DNA of 64,000 nucleotides from Druceiella hillmani (GCA_039881145.1 JAYKKI010000060.1:3782501-3846500), one strand, 5' to 3'. Positions 11,210-22,931 are shown, counted from the first letter of the stretch. Numbers and translations are program-made. Notes: generated by a model not told the origin, from the letters alone.

Positions 11210-12350
11210 ATTATCATCATTAATTTCAACAATACTTAGATTATTTGTACTTTCAATCATTTCGTTAAATTCTAAAAAGGATACAATACGCTTATGGTAA
11301 CTGAAATGATATATAAATATATAAGCTTTCACTACTGGCCAAGCGCAACACGTCATACTCGTAGCTCCGGTTACAAGTTGACATTAGAATGTCGGTGACG
11401 CGAACCTATAAGATTTCTCCCCATCCAAAAATCGCTCAACGCACCTAAAAAAATTTTCACTTCGATTATTTCAAAAAAGTATTTTCTATCAATTTTAATC
11501 GATAGCAATGAGGAAAGCTATACTCCCGTTAACGTTATATATACGGCATCGATATATATTCCACGGAGTATTGAAGCAAATTTACTTCAGCTATGTAGGT
11601 CACTACAGACTTCCGAGTGACAACTGCTTACAAACCTCACTAGTTCTCCCTTGTCACGGTGTAAAGTCAGTATAACACGTCTTATTAAAGTGACGTGAGC
11701 TTATACATCGGGCGGAGCGAGCGACAGCTCATCAATCATATGCGCCTTGTCTATTCCGTACCGCGACCCACTGTACGCGCGACGCGTGACTATTAATCTG
11801 TTTGGTTATATTGGTTATTGAGGCGGCTTGTTGGACTGTTTAAAGTGTAAAAGCTTTGCAGAGTACGCCGGATAGCGGTGTGATGTCAAGTTGAGAATAT
11901 GTTCTATTGCTTACATATTTCTCAAACTTATTACCGTATAAATTATTTTGCTGAATCTGAATTTTCCTAGCACTTTATTTAAAATCCTCGATAATCATTA
12001 TATTCCATTATAATTTTCATTCAGGCTTTTGATTAAAAATTCTAAATGCGTCAGTGCATTTCTTTTGAAACCTCAAAAATTATCTTCCTATTAAATTTTG
12101 AACTTTTTTGACTAATCCTAGACTATACATTAAGTTGAATTAGGTATCTGTTTAATTAAGAGATACGTGGAATTTTCTCTAAAAAATAATAATATCAAAT
12201 TGCCTAAAATATTATTATTTTTCATAGATTGATGATAAATTTCACTTTATGCAGCATTTAATTTTATAGCATTTGAATATTTCTGAGTTATTGTTTATAT
12301 TTATATATTCTTATAATATTTTTGAAATGTACGTTCAAAAGGTACGTCAC
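11210..12350. other. No gene seen; GC-richer patch at 11690-11870
   Basis: Mostly AT-rich. The patch around 11700-11800 is rich in CG dinucleotides (for example GGGCGGAGCGAGCGACAG) against an AT background and could be a conserved non-coding or regulatory element. No open frame supports coding. Confidence 0.4.
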
Positions 12351-12529
12351 GCTGGGCTAAAACATCGGTGTGACGCTCGATATTATTTCCCTATTAAGGC
12401 AATCCTAACGCCATCTGTTGACTCCTCTTACAAATAGCAAAATGAAATTATATAAAAGTTTCAATTTTTCATGGAGTCGTTTACGGATAACACGTTCGAA
12501 ACTATTCCTATTCTGTTTTTAAAGGTATA

Positions 12530-12610
12530 ATAACACGGTTTCCGGGAATATGTGTCAGACAAAGAAAGACGTTATTCGTTGACTGAAAAATAGTTGATTG
12601 TCGTTAAACC
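12530..12610 (+). repeat. ~70-bp interspersed repeat, copy 1
   Basis: TCCGGGAATATGTGTCAGAC and the following AAAGACGTTATTCGTTGACTG match 35237-35300 with about 85% identity by eye. It sits just left of a long (TA)n run. Confidence 0.7.
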
Positions 12611-12614
12611 ACAG

Positions 12615-12617
<3 letters not shown>

Positions 12618-12706
<89 letters not shown>

Positions 12707-12730
12707 TATATAAATATATTTTTTTTTTTT
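12618..12730. repeat. (TA)n microsatellite
   Basis: About 95 bases of TA with two TG interruptions, followed by a T11 run. It explains an apparent poly-Tyr/Ile reading frame. Confidence 0.9.
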
Positions 12731-12814
12731 GACAAAAAATTACACGAAGCATACTTTTGCCTCTGTTGGACATACGCATTAAGTCAATAAATGTCTCCAT
12801 TGCAGCTAACGTTT

Positions 12815-13000
12815 GCTTCAAACGTCTCTGCTGACTACACTCGGTGAAAAAAATTTAAATATATGTTATTTATTTTATATTAAAACCTCATGTTTATTTT
12901 GTTAACAATTTGTATTGTTCTGCGTATGTGTTGCACGAGAGGGGGTATCGAAAAAAATCAAATCACACACATACAAATTTGCACGAGAGTTAAACTTTAA
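12815..13000 (+). repeat. Interspersed repeat, copy 1 of 2
   Basis: The order GACTACACTCGGTGAAAAA, a TATGTTATTTATTTTAT block, CCTCATGTTTATTTT and ATTGTTCTGCGTA is repeated at 14425-14580 with moderate divergence. Confidence 0.65.
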
Positions 13001-13154
13001 GAAATTAAAACTTCAACGTGCGAATACGTATTAGGTACTGTCTCATCAGTTTTTTTTAATCTGTGCTATTAAAGCGCCTTCAATCAATGAGGTTTCCATA
13101 ATCAAACAAGGAATGTATCATTATAACTTCATTCATTTCATTTGTCATATCATA

Positions 13155-13572
13155 TTGATGTGAAACATCTATAGGCGCAGGTATAAACCGGATCGTTGGC
13201 GTGGCGACGCTTGCGGTGGCGACGGGTCGCCACGCTATACTAAGGTATATATATAGTCTATATGTAGTAGAGTGTACGGTATGGCGACGTGCCGCCATAC
13301 GCAACCGACTACACGACCCCCTCCTCACTCAGTTCGACGCTGTTGTTTACTACGGTACACATAACCTTTACTTTATTATTTTTGTATTAATTGTAAATAA
13401 ATGTTTTTTATTAAGTAAAGTCACCATTTTCTGTAAGAAATTCGTAATACTTTATTTTTTCATTATGCTATATTTAGTTCCTGTAATAATCTTGTATTTT
13501 ATGCATATTACTTGTACGAACACAATGTTTCGCATCTGCCAGGCGTCCCGTGACGGCTCACTGTTTTTTTTT
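13155..13572 (+). repeat. LTR-like repeat, copy A (418 bp)
   Basis: Close copy of 57333-57739. It contains a TATA-box-like GGTATATATATAG at about 13244, a GTTCGACGCTGTT initiation-like zone downstream, and AATAAATG polyadenylation-like words, as in a solo LTR. It starts with the small inverted repeat GATGTGAAACATC and ends CTCACTG plus a T9 run. I find no 4-6 bp target duplication and no TG...CA boundary that fits both copies, so LTR identity is inference. A GC-rich head (13190-13320) contrasts with an AT-rich tail. Confidence 0.7.
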
Positions 13573-13730
13573 CTATAGCTTATATTATAGACCAATTTCG
13601 GATCTAAATGCAGGAAATATTGCAAGCAAATATGAATCCCAATGAGCATGTTACGAAATATAAAAAATAATATAACAAACCTCCCCATAACGAAATCAAT
13701 TTTCTTTTTTCCCCAATCTATTTTTCAATA

Positions 13731-13779
13731 AGTAAATAACTTATGGAAAAATAGATAGTTTCCATAAGTTACTTACTTC
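13731..13779. repeat. Inverted repeat, ~19-bp arms
   Basis: AAATAACTTATGGAAA and its complement TTTCCATAAGTTACTT flank a ~9-base loop. Isolated hairpin with no flanking coding sequence. Confidence 0.7.
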
Positions 13780-14314
13780 AACTTAGCATCGTCCTTTATG
13801 TTTTTTTGAGCGTCCTTTATCCAAGAGATTGACCGGAATCCTGACTTTTTGTACGAAGTGACTACCATCTGGCCTTCGTAAACCATTGGGAGAACCAAAC
13901 CCTTCTTAGGTTAGATATTTTATAACGACTGTTTTTTTAATGACAACAACCAGGAGCATTCCCACCGATCCATGCGATCTTAAACTTCTTTGATTGAGTG
14001 AAATCAAAGAGTAAAGCTTGGCTCTGAGCCCGTCAATCTATAAATCCTTCAATTAAGTATTTTATTCTGAAAGGACTAGTGAATTTTTTTTAATTTTCTT
14101 TTTAAATCTTTTCACCAGTCAGTTATATAAGCGGCAGAAGGAAACATACTGTTTTGTCTTGTGATGTATTTTTGGTGTGTTCATCAGGGAAAAACGGTAG
14201 TTAACATTGAATAACATTAATATGGTATTTAAATCATAACTTACGCTATTATTAAAATACTATACTTAATTTATAAACTGTATTTTTATTTATTATAACA
14301 TGAAAAAGTAAAAC

Positions 14315-14407
14315 CTAGACGCAACGGAGACATTTGTTAACAATTAACGCGGACACGCCTCTGGTGTGTCCGCGTTAATTGTTACCAAATGTCTTCGTTG
14401 CGTCTAG
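14315..14407. repeat. Near-perfect palindrome, ~44-bp arms
   Basis: The left arm CTAGACGCAACGGAGACATT continuing to GGACACGCC is complemented by GGTGTGTCCGCGTTAATTG continuing to GTTGCGTCTAG, with a loop of only ~4 bases. Two or three mismatches exist. It adjoins the repeat copy at 14425. It has the shape of a fold-back MITE. Confidence 0.9.
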
Positions 14408-14424
14408 AGTTTGCCTTAAATGTC

Positions 14425-14580
14425 TTCACTGGACACACTCTGTGAAAAATTTAAGATATGTTTTATTTATTTTATGTTGAACCCTCACGTTTATTTTTTT
14501 TATAAATTCTTATTGTTCTTCGTAGCTATACAAATTAGGGGTAGAAACAAAATTAAATTACACCGCAGAAATTCGTGCAA
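14425..14580 (+). repeat. Interspersed repeat, copy 2 of 2
   Basis: Diverged copy of 12815-13000, with the same block order. Confidence 0.6.
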
Positions 14581-14589
14581 AAGTTTTCA

Positions 14590-16370
14590 ATGCATAAGTA
14601 TTTTTCTTACATAAAGTCAAAATTTTTTAAAACATAACAATTTTTATAGCGGATAATTTCCGAATTCAGTTATACAGTGTAGTACTTTTCAAGAAATAAC
14701 GCAGTTAAATGCGCTGTTGGGTCAATAGGTTTCCTTTTTTAAACGTACCTTTTAAAATATATAGAAATAATTTGAATTGAATGCATTTAAGCGGACAGAT
14801 AATGAACGCTTTTTAATTAACATCAATACGTAACGATCGGGTAGCTACAAACGTTATATTAATTGCATAATTCAATTAGCGCTATGACAAGATCACCTTG
14901 ACACCAGTGCCCGACTAATGCGGTACTCGCCATGTTCGACAAGTATAAATCACGATCGAGGGTATCATAAGGCTATGCCAGATATGAATTGAATTATAGA
15001 GTTTCTTCCTATGAAGGCGATCTCCACAGAGATGACTGGGCACAATTAAATGTGGTTTTCTTTTCGATCGTATAAAACAAGATGCCTATTATACAGAGTG
15101 TACCAAAGAACGTGTCTATTATTCATACAGGTGATTCTGCACATTAAATTTAGTATATTTGAAGTATACTAGGAAGATAAATTCATAATAGATCTCATAA
15201 CATAAATAACGGGAAAAATCCAAAAATTAATTATTTATAATTCTATATGGAATTATATATTTTTATAATTAGTTTGTTTTTACGCCTGTAAAAAATATGA
15301 TAGGCAATATTTGTAAATAGTTTAATTAAATGTTTATAAGTGGCTGAATGTGTACGAAACCCTCGTAGTGGGAGTTCTACTCGTGCTTGATAGATTTTCT
15401 TTATTCAGGATAAATAAACTGAATCAACCTGTGAAAATGTGTCGTGAGAAATAACTCTGGAAAAAATCCCTATCTACGAGATGTTGTATGTGTAAGTAAA
15501 CAAAAAAACAGACCGACTTTTTATAAACGGTTGATTTTTTCTCTATAGTTTATTTATACATCTTCAAAATCCTTTTTCGGAAATATATTTAACATACAGG
15601 TTTCGTTGTTTTGGCTCTTTTATTTTACGCGTAAATAGCACCGGAGATGAGGTAGATTTCTATAATTCCGTCAGATTTTTAAATAAACGAACGTAAAAGT
15701 TAATATTTATCCCTTAGACTAATATATAGCTAAATGCAAATGGGAAATTCATCCGATGAAAGTCGTGGGTTCATTTTGCATATATATGTCTCGTGACGTC
15801 CGGCCGCCACAAATGTCGGAGAGATACTGACAAAAGTATCACCACTTCTTTTTAAAATAACCAAGATGGCGGCACTGTACCTATTTTAGGCGAGTTATTG
15901 TAGTTTAAAATTACATCCACAGTAACTATCGACAATTGGGTAATGATTGCCTCACTATATAGTCGTTTTTAACGACGTTTTCATTTAAATTCCGATATTA
16001 CCGCAACATTTTCGTACAACAAAATGACGAGGCAGCAATTATATCAAAGTTCGAGATGTTTATTTTTCTGCATCTCCCTTTATATTTGTATTTCCTTTAT
16101 TGCTGCATTGCACTCGATAAATGTGGAGCGAGGTTGGATCTAAAGGTTAGTGCAGATGTGATTGGTCATAATAATTAAATCGTGACCATTAAACTTGTTT
16201 AAATCTCACGTATCTTATTAAAATTACAGACGTTCCGACGATGCTTAGCCTTAATTCATCAAATAATTTTTTTTGTGAACTTTAACGTAAACAAATATTT
16301 AACGCATACTAGTTTTTCTTGACATTTAACTAAAATGCTAGTGAGAGTGATGGTGTAACTAAATTACACG
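14590..16370. other. No gene seen
   Basis: AT-rich sequence without a defensible coding signal. A TATGATAGGCAATATT word at 15298 resembles the unit of the 46.3 kb tandem array, so a diverged relative of that element may start here. Confidence 0.45.
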
Positions 16371-16374
16371 TTTG

Positions 16375-16375
<1 letters not shown>

Positions 16376-16452
<77 letters not shown>
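16376..16452. repeat. (TA)n microsatellite
   Basis: About 75 bases of uninterrupted TA. An inverted GCCATCTG-family fragment (ACAGATGGCGTTAATTTACT, 16490 onward) follows it. Confidence 0.95.
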
Positions 16453-16455
<3 letters not shown>

Positions 16456-16614
16456 CGAACAGCGCATAATAACATTCACAATATTACAAACAGATGGCGT
16501 TAATTTACTACAAATCTTTACCTTTTTGTAATAGAACGGAGTGCGAACAATATCCGGTAGATGACGCTAGTGTCTCACGACTCAGTTTATTTCTTATATA
16601 GGAGATCGTGACCG

Positions 16615-18300
16615 TATCATTATCTCGTATTTTTTATAATCGTATGAAATTTAACTAAATTCTGTAACGCTATTACCATCCAGAGTTAGAAAAATACATT
16701 TACTTTATTTAAAATTGAAGAATACAAACGTTATGATAATATATTTTTCATTGTTCTAAAGTTATTAGATTCAAACTTATAAGCAGAGTAACTAATGATA
16801 AAAAAAATAAAAGAAATTCAGGTCAAAAAACTTTGCTTTAACAAAACCAAAAAACGAATCAAACTAAATTTATTCTACAGCTTTGCAGCGCACACTGTAA
16901 ACAAAAGCTCATAAAATTATATATAAGCAGCTTTAGATATTACTTTGGGAAATCTTAAAAATTGTATTTATAAGGTTAACAGGTAAATACTGTCTTATAA
17001 GTGAGAGAAGTTCAGAAGCTAAGAAGCTGTTATATCTCTTTTGTCCCAAAAATCATTTTTTGAAATAATATACCAGAAAGAGCTATTATATTGATGCGTT
17101 TCGGTCAGTGAGTTAATAGGCATCGATTATTGGTTCAATTAAAACGGAAAAATCTATATTTTACTTAATAATTACAGTAATGAAATTACTATAGAGTTAG
17201 ACCTGATTGTTAACTGAATTAATGAAATACAACACGTCTAATATAATTTTACAGCACACAACGCAGTGTTTTCCCGTACGTTAATTTCAAAATTCCGAAG
17301 AAGTTTCCAACAAAGTTTGAAATTTTATAGGAAAATACAAATACAAACTCATAGTTAGAACTGGTAAACTATGAAATAAATGTTTTAATATTTACTCATA
17401 GATTAGAAATAGTACTGTTTGAAATGATTTAAACATATGTCATCAAATGGCTTGTCCAAGCAACAAAGTAGATGACGATTAAACGGATTAAAATGATAAA
17501 GAAGTCCGATTAAATGGGTTGAATTGATAAAAATGCTTGATTCAATTGGCTAAATCGATAAGATATAGTTTAGCGGTTTTTATTTTATAGTCTTGTATTT
17601 TTACCAATATTATGTTATTTCTTTAATTTTCGACATTATCTATCTAATTTTTACTTTTTTGTATAAATAAAATTTAACTAATTTGAACTCTTCACCACTT
17701 TTTGATCAAAATTCACGACTTTTTGATCAAATTTTTTTGATATTCTTTATTATTCTTACCTGTTATTTAAAAACACGCTCAACTTGTATTCTAACTAAGC
17801 ACAATATACAATCCATATAAAATATATTACAAGAAAAACATATTACAAAAATATATAAAAAAAACAAAGCGTTTCACAATTGTGCTGTTAATAAAAATAA
17901 AACAGCAACTAAATATTTAATTGCATACGTTCGTAGATAAATATTCCAGTGGTAGTAACTAAAAAGTATTGTATTTAATCCCTATGAATGTGACCAAAAC
18001 AAAACTTCTTTAGTGTGATGTTTACTGTATTCATATTATGTACGTAAACTGAAAAAAAGCAATTAATTCAGCTTTTACCGTTGCACACGATTAATTTGTT
18101 TTTTAATCTTTTCGACACAATTTTACGATTACGCCAATATTGGCGTAAAACTCTTTAACCGAAAAACGGGCCTTGTTGATGGAATTTTCCATACAACGTC
18201 ATGGACAAAATGTAATTAATTATGATTAATTAACGCAACATATTTTCCGCTGCAATACATTGTTTTACGCCATTCTAAAATTTAACAGCTTCCACAGTTA
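16615..18300. other. No gene seen
   Basis: AT-rich, no sustained open frame. A short degenerate tandem of AATTGATAAAAATG-like words lies near 17470-17570, and an inverted repeat TTACGCCAATATTGGCGTAA near 18130. Confidence 0.5.
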
Positions 18301-18329
18301 AAAGTTATTTAGAGAATCAGGCGCCACGT

Positions 18330-18640
18330 TGAAGAAAAGCGACCTTTGAAGTATTCTGTGCGCTCGCAGATCATCAGCCAAGGGTGGCGGGCATTCCGTG
18401 ACTGGCGTCCACAAAATATTACCAAATAATCTTTTCGCTTTTCTGTATCGTATCCTTACACTGCGGAACGCACGGCCGCTTCGATATCGTGATTAGGGGT
18501 GGAAGAGTGTTTGCTCGGGAATAAGCTCGTCGCTTATTGCTTATTCGGACTCTGGGGATGGAGTTTGGGGGTGGAATCGTGCCTGCGGAGACGGCATTGA
18601 ACGTGGACGGACTTTTTTATTTATTATACGTAAGTATATA
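18330..18640 (+). other. GC-richer island with strong splice-donor motif
   Basis: This is the most GC-balanced stretch in the left third. An ATG at 18558 opens a 24-codon frame that reaches C18629 immediately before GTAAGTAT, a textbook 5' splice site. It could be a first exon, coding or 5'UTR, on the same strand as the DM13 exon. Nothing in the short peptide is recognisable. Chance occurrence of a donor is common, so this stays tentative. Confidence 0.25.
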
Positions 18641-19440
18641 GTTATCAGCGAAGTATTTATATCGATACGATATTGTGTCTAATATTCGAAGTTACATGTC
18701 GTTGAGTAATATCAGTTGGACAGTTACGGGCGTTTTATTTGATTCTATTTTACTACAGGAAAAACCATAATTTCGTTAGAGTATTGAAACGATTCGTAGT
18801 AATAGAAACGTATGATATATTTCCAGTGGCTTTAGAATTGAAAAGTACAAAACATAATACAAATAGCTGGGCTTATTGCATAACCAAAGAAAAGTAGTAA
18901 AAACTATCATATTTTGCGCCATTTTTATGACGGAAACGTTTATAGGAAAACTATGTCGCGTTTCTTTTTCCGAAGGAAATTTAAATAGTACTTTGCATAA
19001 TAAATAGAAAATCTCTAAAAATAATAAAAAAAAGGTAAAAAATAATATCATCGTGAACATTTTAATGAAATTATATTATTTACTTTTTTTCATAATTAAG
19101 AATTTAATATCTGCTGAAAAATTATAATTATATTTTCTTGCAGGTTTCTTTTAATAAATCTTAATTCTATTTTCAAATCATTGAATAGTAACTTCAATTT
19201 CATTTGTATTTTATTTATGAAAATAAAATGTTTAAAAATTTAATATTTTTTCCATATTCGCGATTTAACTTTACAATTTCATTCTTTTTAAATTTCCGTA
19301 TCTCAAAAGGACAAAAAGCCCCACTTTACTTTCTTCTGCCTGTCTGTCACAGTTGTTCTTTTGAGATTTGACACAGAAGCTTAAAGTTTGATTCGTAAAA
19401 TTCTAAAATTTAAATTCTTAGTCGTTACATTGTTCGCAAA
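18640..19440. other. No gene seen
   Basis: AT-rich, only low-complexity open frames. Confidence 0.5.
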
Positions 19441-19444
19441 GCGA

Positions 19445-19775
19445 CCATGGTCACCATGGTCATTGCTATTCTTCTGGCAGCTGCTCTCTGCGTGCACTCG
19501 TGTAGGGGGACGTCCATGACTATCTTCACCTGATCTATCTATCTCATCTGAACTTTTCCATGTTCCACTTCACAATGGACCACCAGGTGTTCAATAATAT
19601 TGTTGCCATGATCATGTCCAAAGAAGCGTATTATGCGAGTTCGTATAATATTGGACAAACGCTGCCCAATACCGAGTTCTTATAGTATGGATGCATTAGT
19701 AAGGAATTCAGTCCACGATACTCCAAACATTCTTCTCCAACATCACATTCCTAGAGTGTCTATCTTCTTTTTTTC
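19445..19775 (-). pseudogene. LINE ORF2 C-terminal remnant (minus strand)
   Basis: The minus-strand frame, with stops, reads through CWRRMFGVSWTEFLTN, then ELGIGQRLSNII, then RIIRFFGH, then EHLVVHCEVEHGK, and ends near PLHECT. This is the characteristic order at the C-terminus of a widespread endonuclease/reverse-transcriptase LINE class: the WT..RTN..IL..L segment, then R...RFFGHV, then a ...LVVQGKVEGKR-like basic stretch, then PLHECTR. At least three stop codons and a frameshift are present, so it is dead. Only the last ~110 codons remain, the expected outcome of 5' truncation. Confidence 0.8.
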
Positions 19776-19904
19776 GCTTTCACGTAGTATTCACGTCTCT
19801 GTTTGGAGAAAATTGGAAAACACTAAAGCTCGAACGAATCGAGTTTTTCTTTATTTTTTTCGTTAAAGTATATTGACCCGCATATTTCTTTATTTATTTA
19901 TTTA

Positions 19905-19990
19905 CTTAACATGTACACGCACAGACATACGTACACGCGTACGCACACACATACGCACACACGCACGCATGCACACATAAACACATTTTC
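19905..19990. repeat. ACGC/ACAC-rich simple sequence
   Basis: Imperfect repeats of ACACACG, ACGTACAC and GCACACAC type, an interrupted (CA)n microsatellite. Confidence 0.85.
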
Positions 19991-20109
19991 ATAGTAACCT
20001 ATTCGTAACAATAAGAAATTAATGGTTTAACAAAATTTAAACTCTTAAATTAAACATAAATACAAAACTGCAAAAGATAATGACGACACAATTAGACAAA
20101 TTTACTTTC

Positions 20110-20660
20110 ACTCACAAAAAACCAACTTTTGCTCAAGTGTATTTATATGCCATAGAGCACGTAAATATTACATGATTAACGTACGTTTCTATTAAACACG
20201 TTTTTTATGAGCATTATTTGTTTAAAATAAAGAAAACCCCAAAAAAAACTTTTATCCAAAGTGTGCTTTATACCCCCTCAGAATACACAAATATTACGTA
20301 TATTTACATTTGCTTACATTAAATACGTTTTTTGTGAGTATCCGTTGGTTAAAATAAAGAAAAACGTAAAACATTACGTTTATAAAGCCTGCTTATACTC
20401 ACAAAGCACATACATTTCATATATATTTACTTGTGTCTACGCTGATTATGTTTTTTTTTGAGCATTCTTTGATGAAAATAAAGACAATAATAAAAAAAAC
20501 ATTTTTACTCAAGTATATTTGCACCCCCACAAAGTACTTAAATATTAAGTACTTTTACGGTTATTTACAGTGAATATTCCTTGTGAGTACTCTTTGATTT
20601 AAAAAAAGAAAACAGTAAAAAATAACTTGTTTTCTAAACTACCCTTATACTATACAGTGC
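20110..20660. repeat. Degenerate ~125-bp tandem array, 4 units
   Basis: Each unit carries a CTCA(A)GTGTATTTAT-like start, an AATATTACGTATATTTAC-like block, an AC-GTTTTTTGTGAGTAT-like block, and a TTAAAATAAAGAAAA block, at roughly 20130, 20255, 20385 and 20510. Divergence between units is high, so the array is old. Confidence 0.75.
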
Positions 20661-20839
20661 CAATATATATACATGCCGAGGATATAGGATTATTGAGGGT
20701 AGTTGTTTTACTCATCGAATTCATCGATGTTTTGATGTATCAAATATTTCATTAATAAATAAAATAAATTAAAAAAGTCTGTTTATCCCGAAATTAAAAA
20801 TGATTTAAACTATAACGTAGGCAAAAAAATTAAAAAAAT

Positions 20840-21143
20840 TTAATATAGTTTGAACCCCATTCGGGTCAAGGCCTCTTACAGCTTCTTTCAGCGCTCGCGG
20901 TCTGTTGCGAGGGTCATCCAGTTCTTTGTTCCTGCTACTTTTTCGATTTCATTCACCCAACGTGTGTGGTCTGCCTTGTCTTCTTTTTCCTCATGATCGC
21001 TTCCACAGAGTCACCGTTTTTGTCCATTTGGCTTCATGCATCCTAGCAACCTGACCTGCCCTTTGTCATTCCTGTTTCATTCAATATTCTACTGCATCTA
21101 TTCGTTTTGTCTTCTCTCTTATTTTAATATTTCTTATCTTATC
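20840..21143 (-). pseudogene. LINE C-terminal fragment, 3' half (split by insertion)
   Basis: Read on the minus strand this gives TRWVNEIEKVAGTKNWMTLA, then TDRERWKKLVRGLDPNG, preceded by a Q(R/V)AR(M)HEAKWTK-like stretch. It is the typical end of an RTE/R-type LINE ORF2 (TRW.DDI.KVAG..W...A.DR..WK). Frameshifts are present. The same ORF continues on the far side of the palindromic insertion at 21144-21466, where YLLPTLTNGCQTW is readable (typical LPTLTYG.ETW motif). Confidence 0.8.
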
Positions 21144-21466
21144 TTGAATATTGAATATATTTGGCGTTAATTTTTGTAGAAATTCATTATTCACAATTAA
21201 ATCAAACTACGTGATATAGTATTATATCTACTTTCTTTAAGTTCTTTACCACGACCTAGGTTTCGTTGTATTACAACAACAAGGATTTATATTCTTCTCT
21301 ATCTATGTATCTTCAGGTGGGCTATTAGCAAAGATCTTATTCTTCTCTATCTATGAATCTTTGCTAATAGCCCACCTGGAGATGTAATACAACGAAATCT
21401 AGATCGTGGTAAAGAACTTATAGAAAGTAGAAATAATACTACATTACGTAGTTTCATTTAATTGTG
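21144..21466. mobile_element. Palindromic hammerhead family, inserted into a LINE
   Basis: A 323-bp copy interrupts the LINE remnant. The flanks are TCTTATCTTATC (21132-21143) and TCTAATCTTATC (21467-21478), a 12-bp target duplication with one mismatch. The LINE frame reads straight across when the insertion and one repeat are ignored, which fixes both boundaries. The left end is TTGAATATTGAATATATTTGG and the right end TTTAATTGTG, so the two ends are not identical. The core is damaged in both arms: ~28 extra bases inside stem II on the left, and CTGGAGA in place of CTGAAGA on the right. Confidence 0.9.
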
Positions 21467-21600
21467 TCTAATCTTATCCATACGTTTCACCTTGAAAATG
21501 GCTCTCTGGACCGTAGTCATTTTGTTTTTGCTTCTTAAGTGTATTTCCAAGTCTGACATCCATTCGTCAGCGTTGGTAAGAGATAAGATTCTATTACCTT
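21467..21600 (-). pseudogene. LINE C-terminal fragment, 5' part
   Basis: Minus-strand continuation of the split LINE: LLPTLTNGCQTW, a lysine-rich stretch, then TTVQRAIFKVKRMDKIR leading into the insertion. Matches the expected LPTLTYG..TW ... QR.M.R segment of LINE ORF2. It carries stops. Confidence 0.75.
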
Positions 21601-22865
21601 CTTCTTTAGATATCAAATATTATCATTATTACTATTAAATCAAAGTTTTTACGCGTTTCAACGTTATATATGTCGATATCTACGTATCGACGATTTCTAT
21701 CTAATATCTTTATTAACACCAAATTAACTAGTTCGTATTCTATAGTTTTCGATATAAGCGCAACAGATCTAAATTATCATGAGAGATCCTAACCGATCTA
21801 GTTAAAGAAGTTTGCAAGTTCGTTTAAAAGCTAAATTTAACTTTATGTGACCAAATCTTCCTGGTATAGAAAACAAAATTAGAATTTAAACTATTTATCT
21901 AAAGAGCTATTTCCGATTTCAGACTGTGCGCCCACGTTGTTACATTTACACGTAGCGTGGGTAGTTTTGAGTCAGTTCATTGCGATTACCGAGAATAATC
22001 TCAAAGGTTTTACACTGACAGCAAACAAGGTTCATATAATGTAGGGCTAAACATAGGATATGAAATATACAAGCTTTTCATTGATTTCACCACGTGAAAA
22101 GTTTTAGGGGAGAATGAAGTAAAATTGGGTCCAACTTTACTTGTAAAAATATCTATTGTGACCTTTATATATGGCATGTATTTTAAAATTTATTAAAATT
22201 CCTCATTATTTCGGTTTACTTTCATTTATTAACAGCAATCGGTTTTCTTTAAATGAGGTTTGTGGCCTGAAATCAAGATATATATTTAGGAATCGGTTTT
22301 TGTATAACGTTCGGTAATGTTCACCTTTTCAACATATATGGGGCATATCTTAATTAATTTGACGAGAAATTCTTCGAGTTTACGTAGTGATTTTTTTTAC
22401 TACAAGTATAAAACTAATTTTCAATAATATAAGTATCGTCTGTATCAATAAAGCCAATGTCGTGGAAAAAAGTGAATGCCTGGTTTGCAAAATTCTTGAA
22501 ATTTGTCATTAATGAAACTGGTGAAATCTTTTCATAAATCCGTTTTGTCATCTTTCTTTTTCACCGAAGAAGAAAAGAAGAAAGCAAGTGGTAATCAATT
22601 GCAGCTAAATCTAGAGAATATGGTGGACGAGAAAGCACAGTCTAGTCTAAATCCTATATTTTTTACGGGCTGGCTTGGCAATATATGGTCTAGCATTATC
22701 ATGGAGAAAATAAACTTTATCTTGTTTTCCTTTTACAGTAAACATAACCTCTGATAATAGTCCCCGTGGAAAATTATTCCTAATTTATAGCCTTTTATTA
22801 TCATCTAGAATTAAGACATAAAGTTAAAGTAGAGTAGAAGTAGAAGAGAAAAGTAGAATTAAGAC
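21600..22865. other. No gene seen
   Basis: AT-rich. An 83-codon frame at 22503-22754 contains a run of acidic and lysine codons but matches no family I know, and I treat it as chance. Confidence 0.45.
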
Positions 22866-22870
22866 ATAAA

Positions 22871-22931
22871 TATTTGCTAATAGTCTACCTGAAGATGTTG
22901 TAATACAACGAAACCTAGGTCGTGGTAAAGA
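22871..22931 (+). ncRNA. Candidate type I hammerhead ribozyme, intact core
   Basis: CTGAAGA starts at 22889, then U, then stem II hairpin GTTGT-AAT-ACAAC, then GAAA at 22910-22913, a minimal stem III ACC-UA-GGU, then C at 22921 as the predicted cleavage base. Stem I pairs CUAC (22885-22888) with GUGG (22922-22925), and outer CTTT-like and AAAG sequences could extend it. All invariant core bases of the family (CUGANGA, GAA, A-U plus H) are present. One extra U sits between A9 and stem II. Activity not shown. Confidence 0.7.

Noticed and set aside
12555..12821. Tyr/Ile-rich open frames over TA runs (also 45391, 52932, 54961 and 61273)
   Set aside because: (TA)n DNA lacks stops in some frames, so these are low-complexity artefacts.
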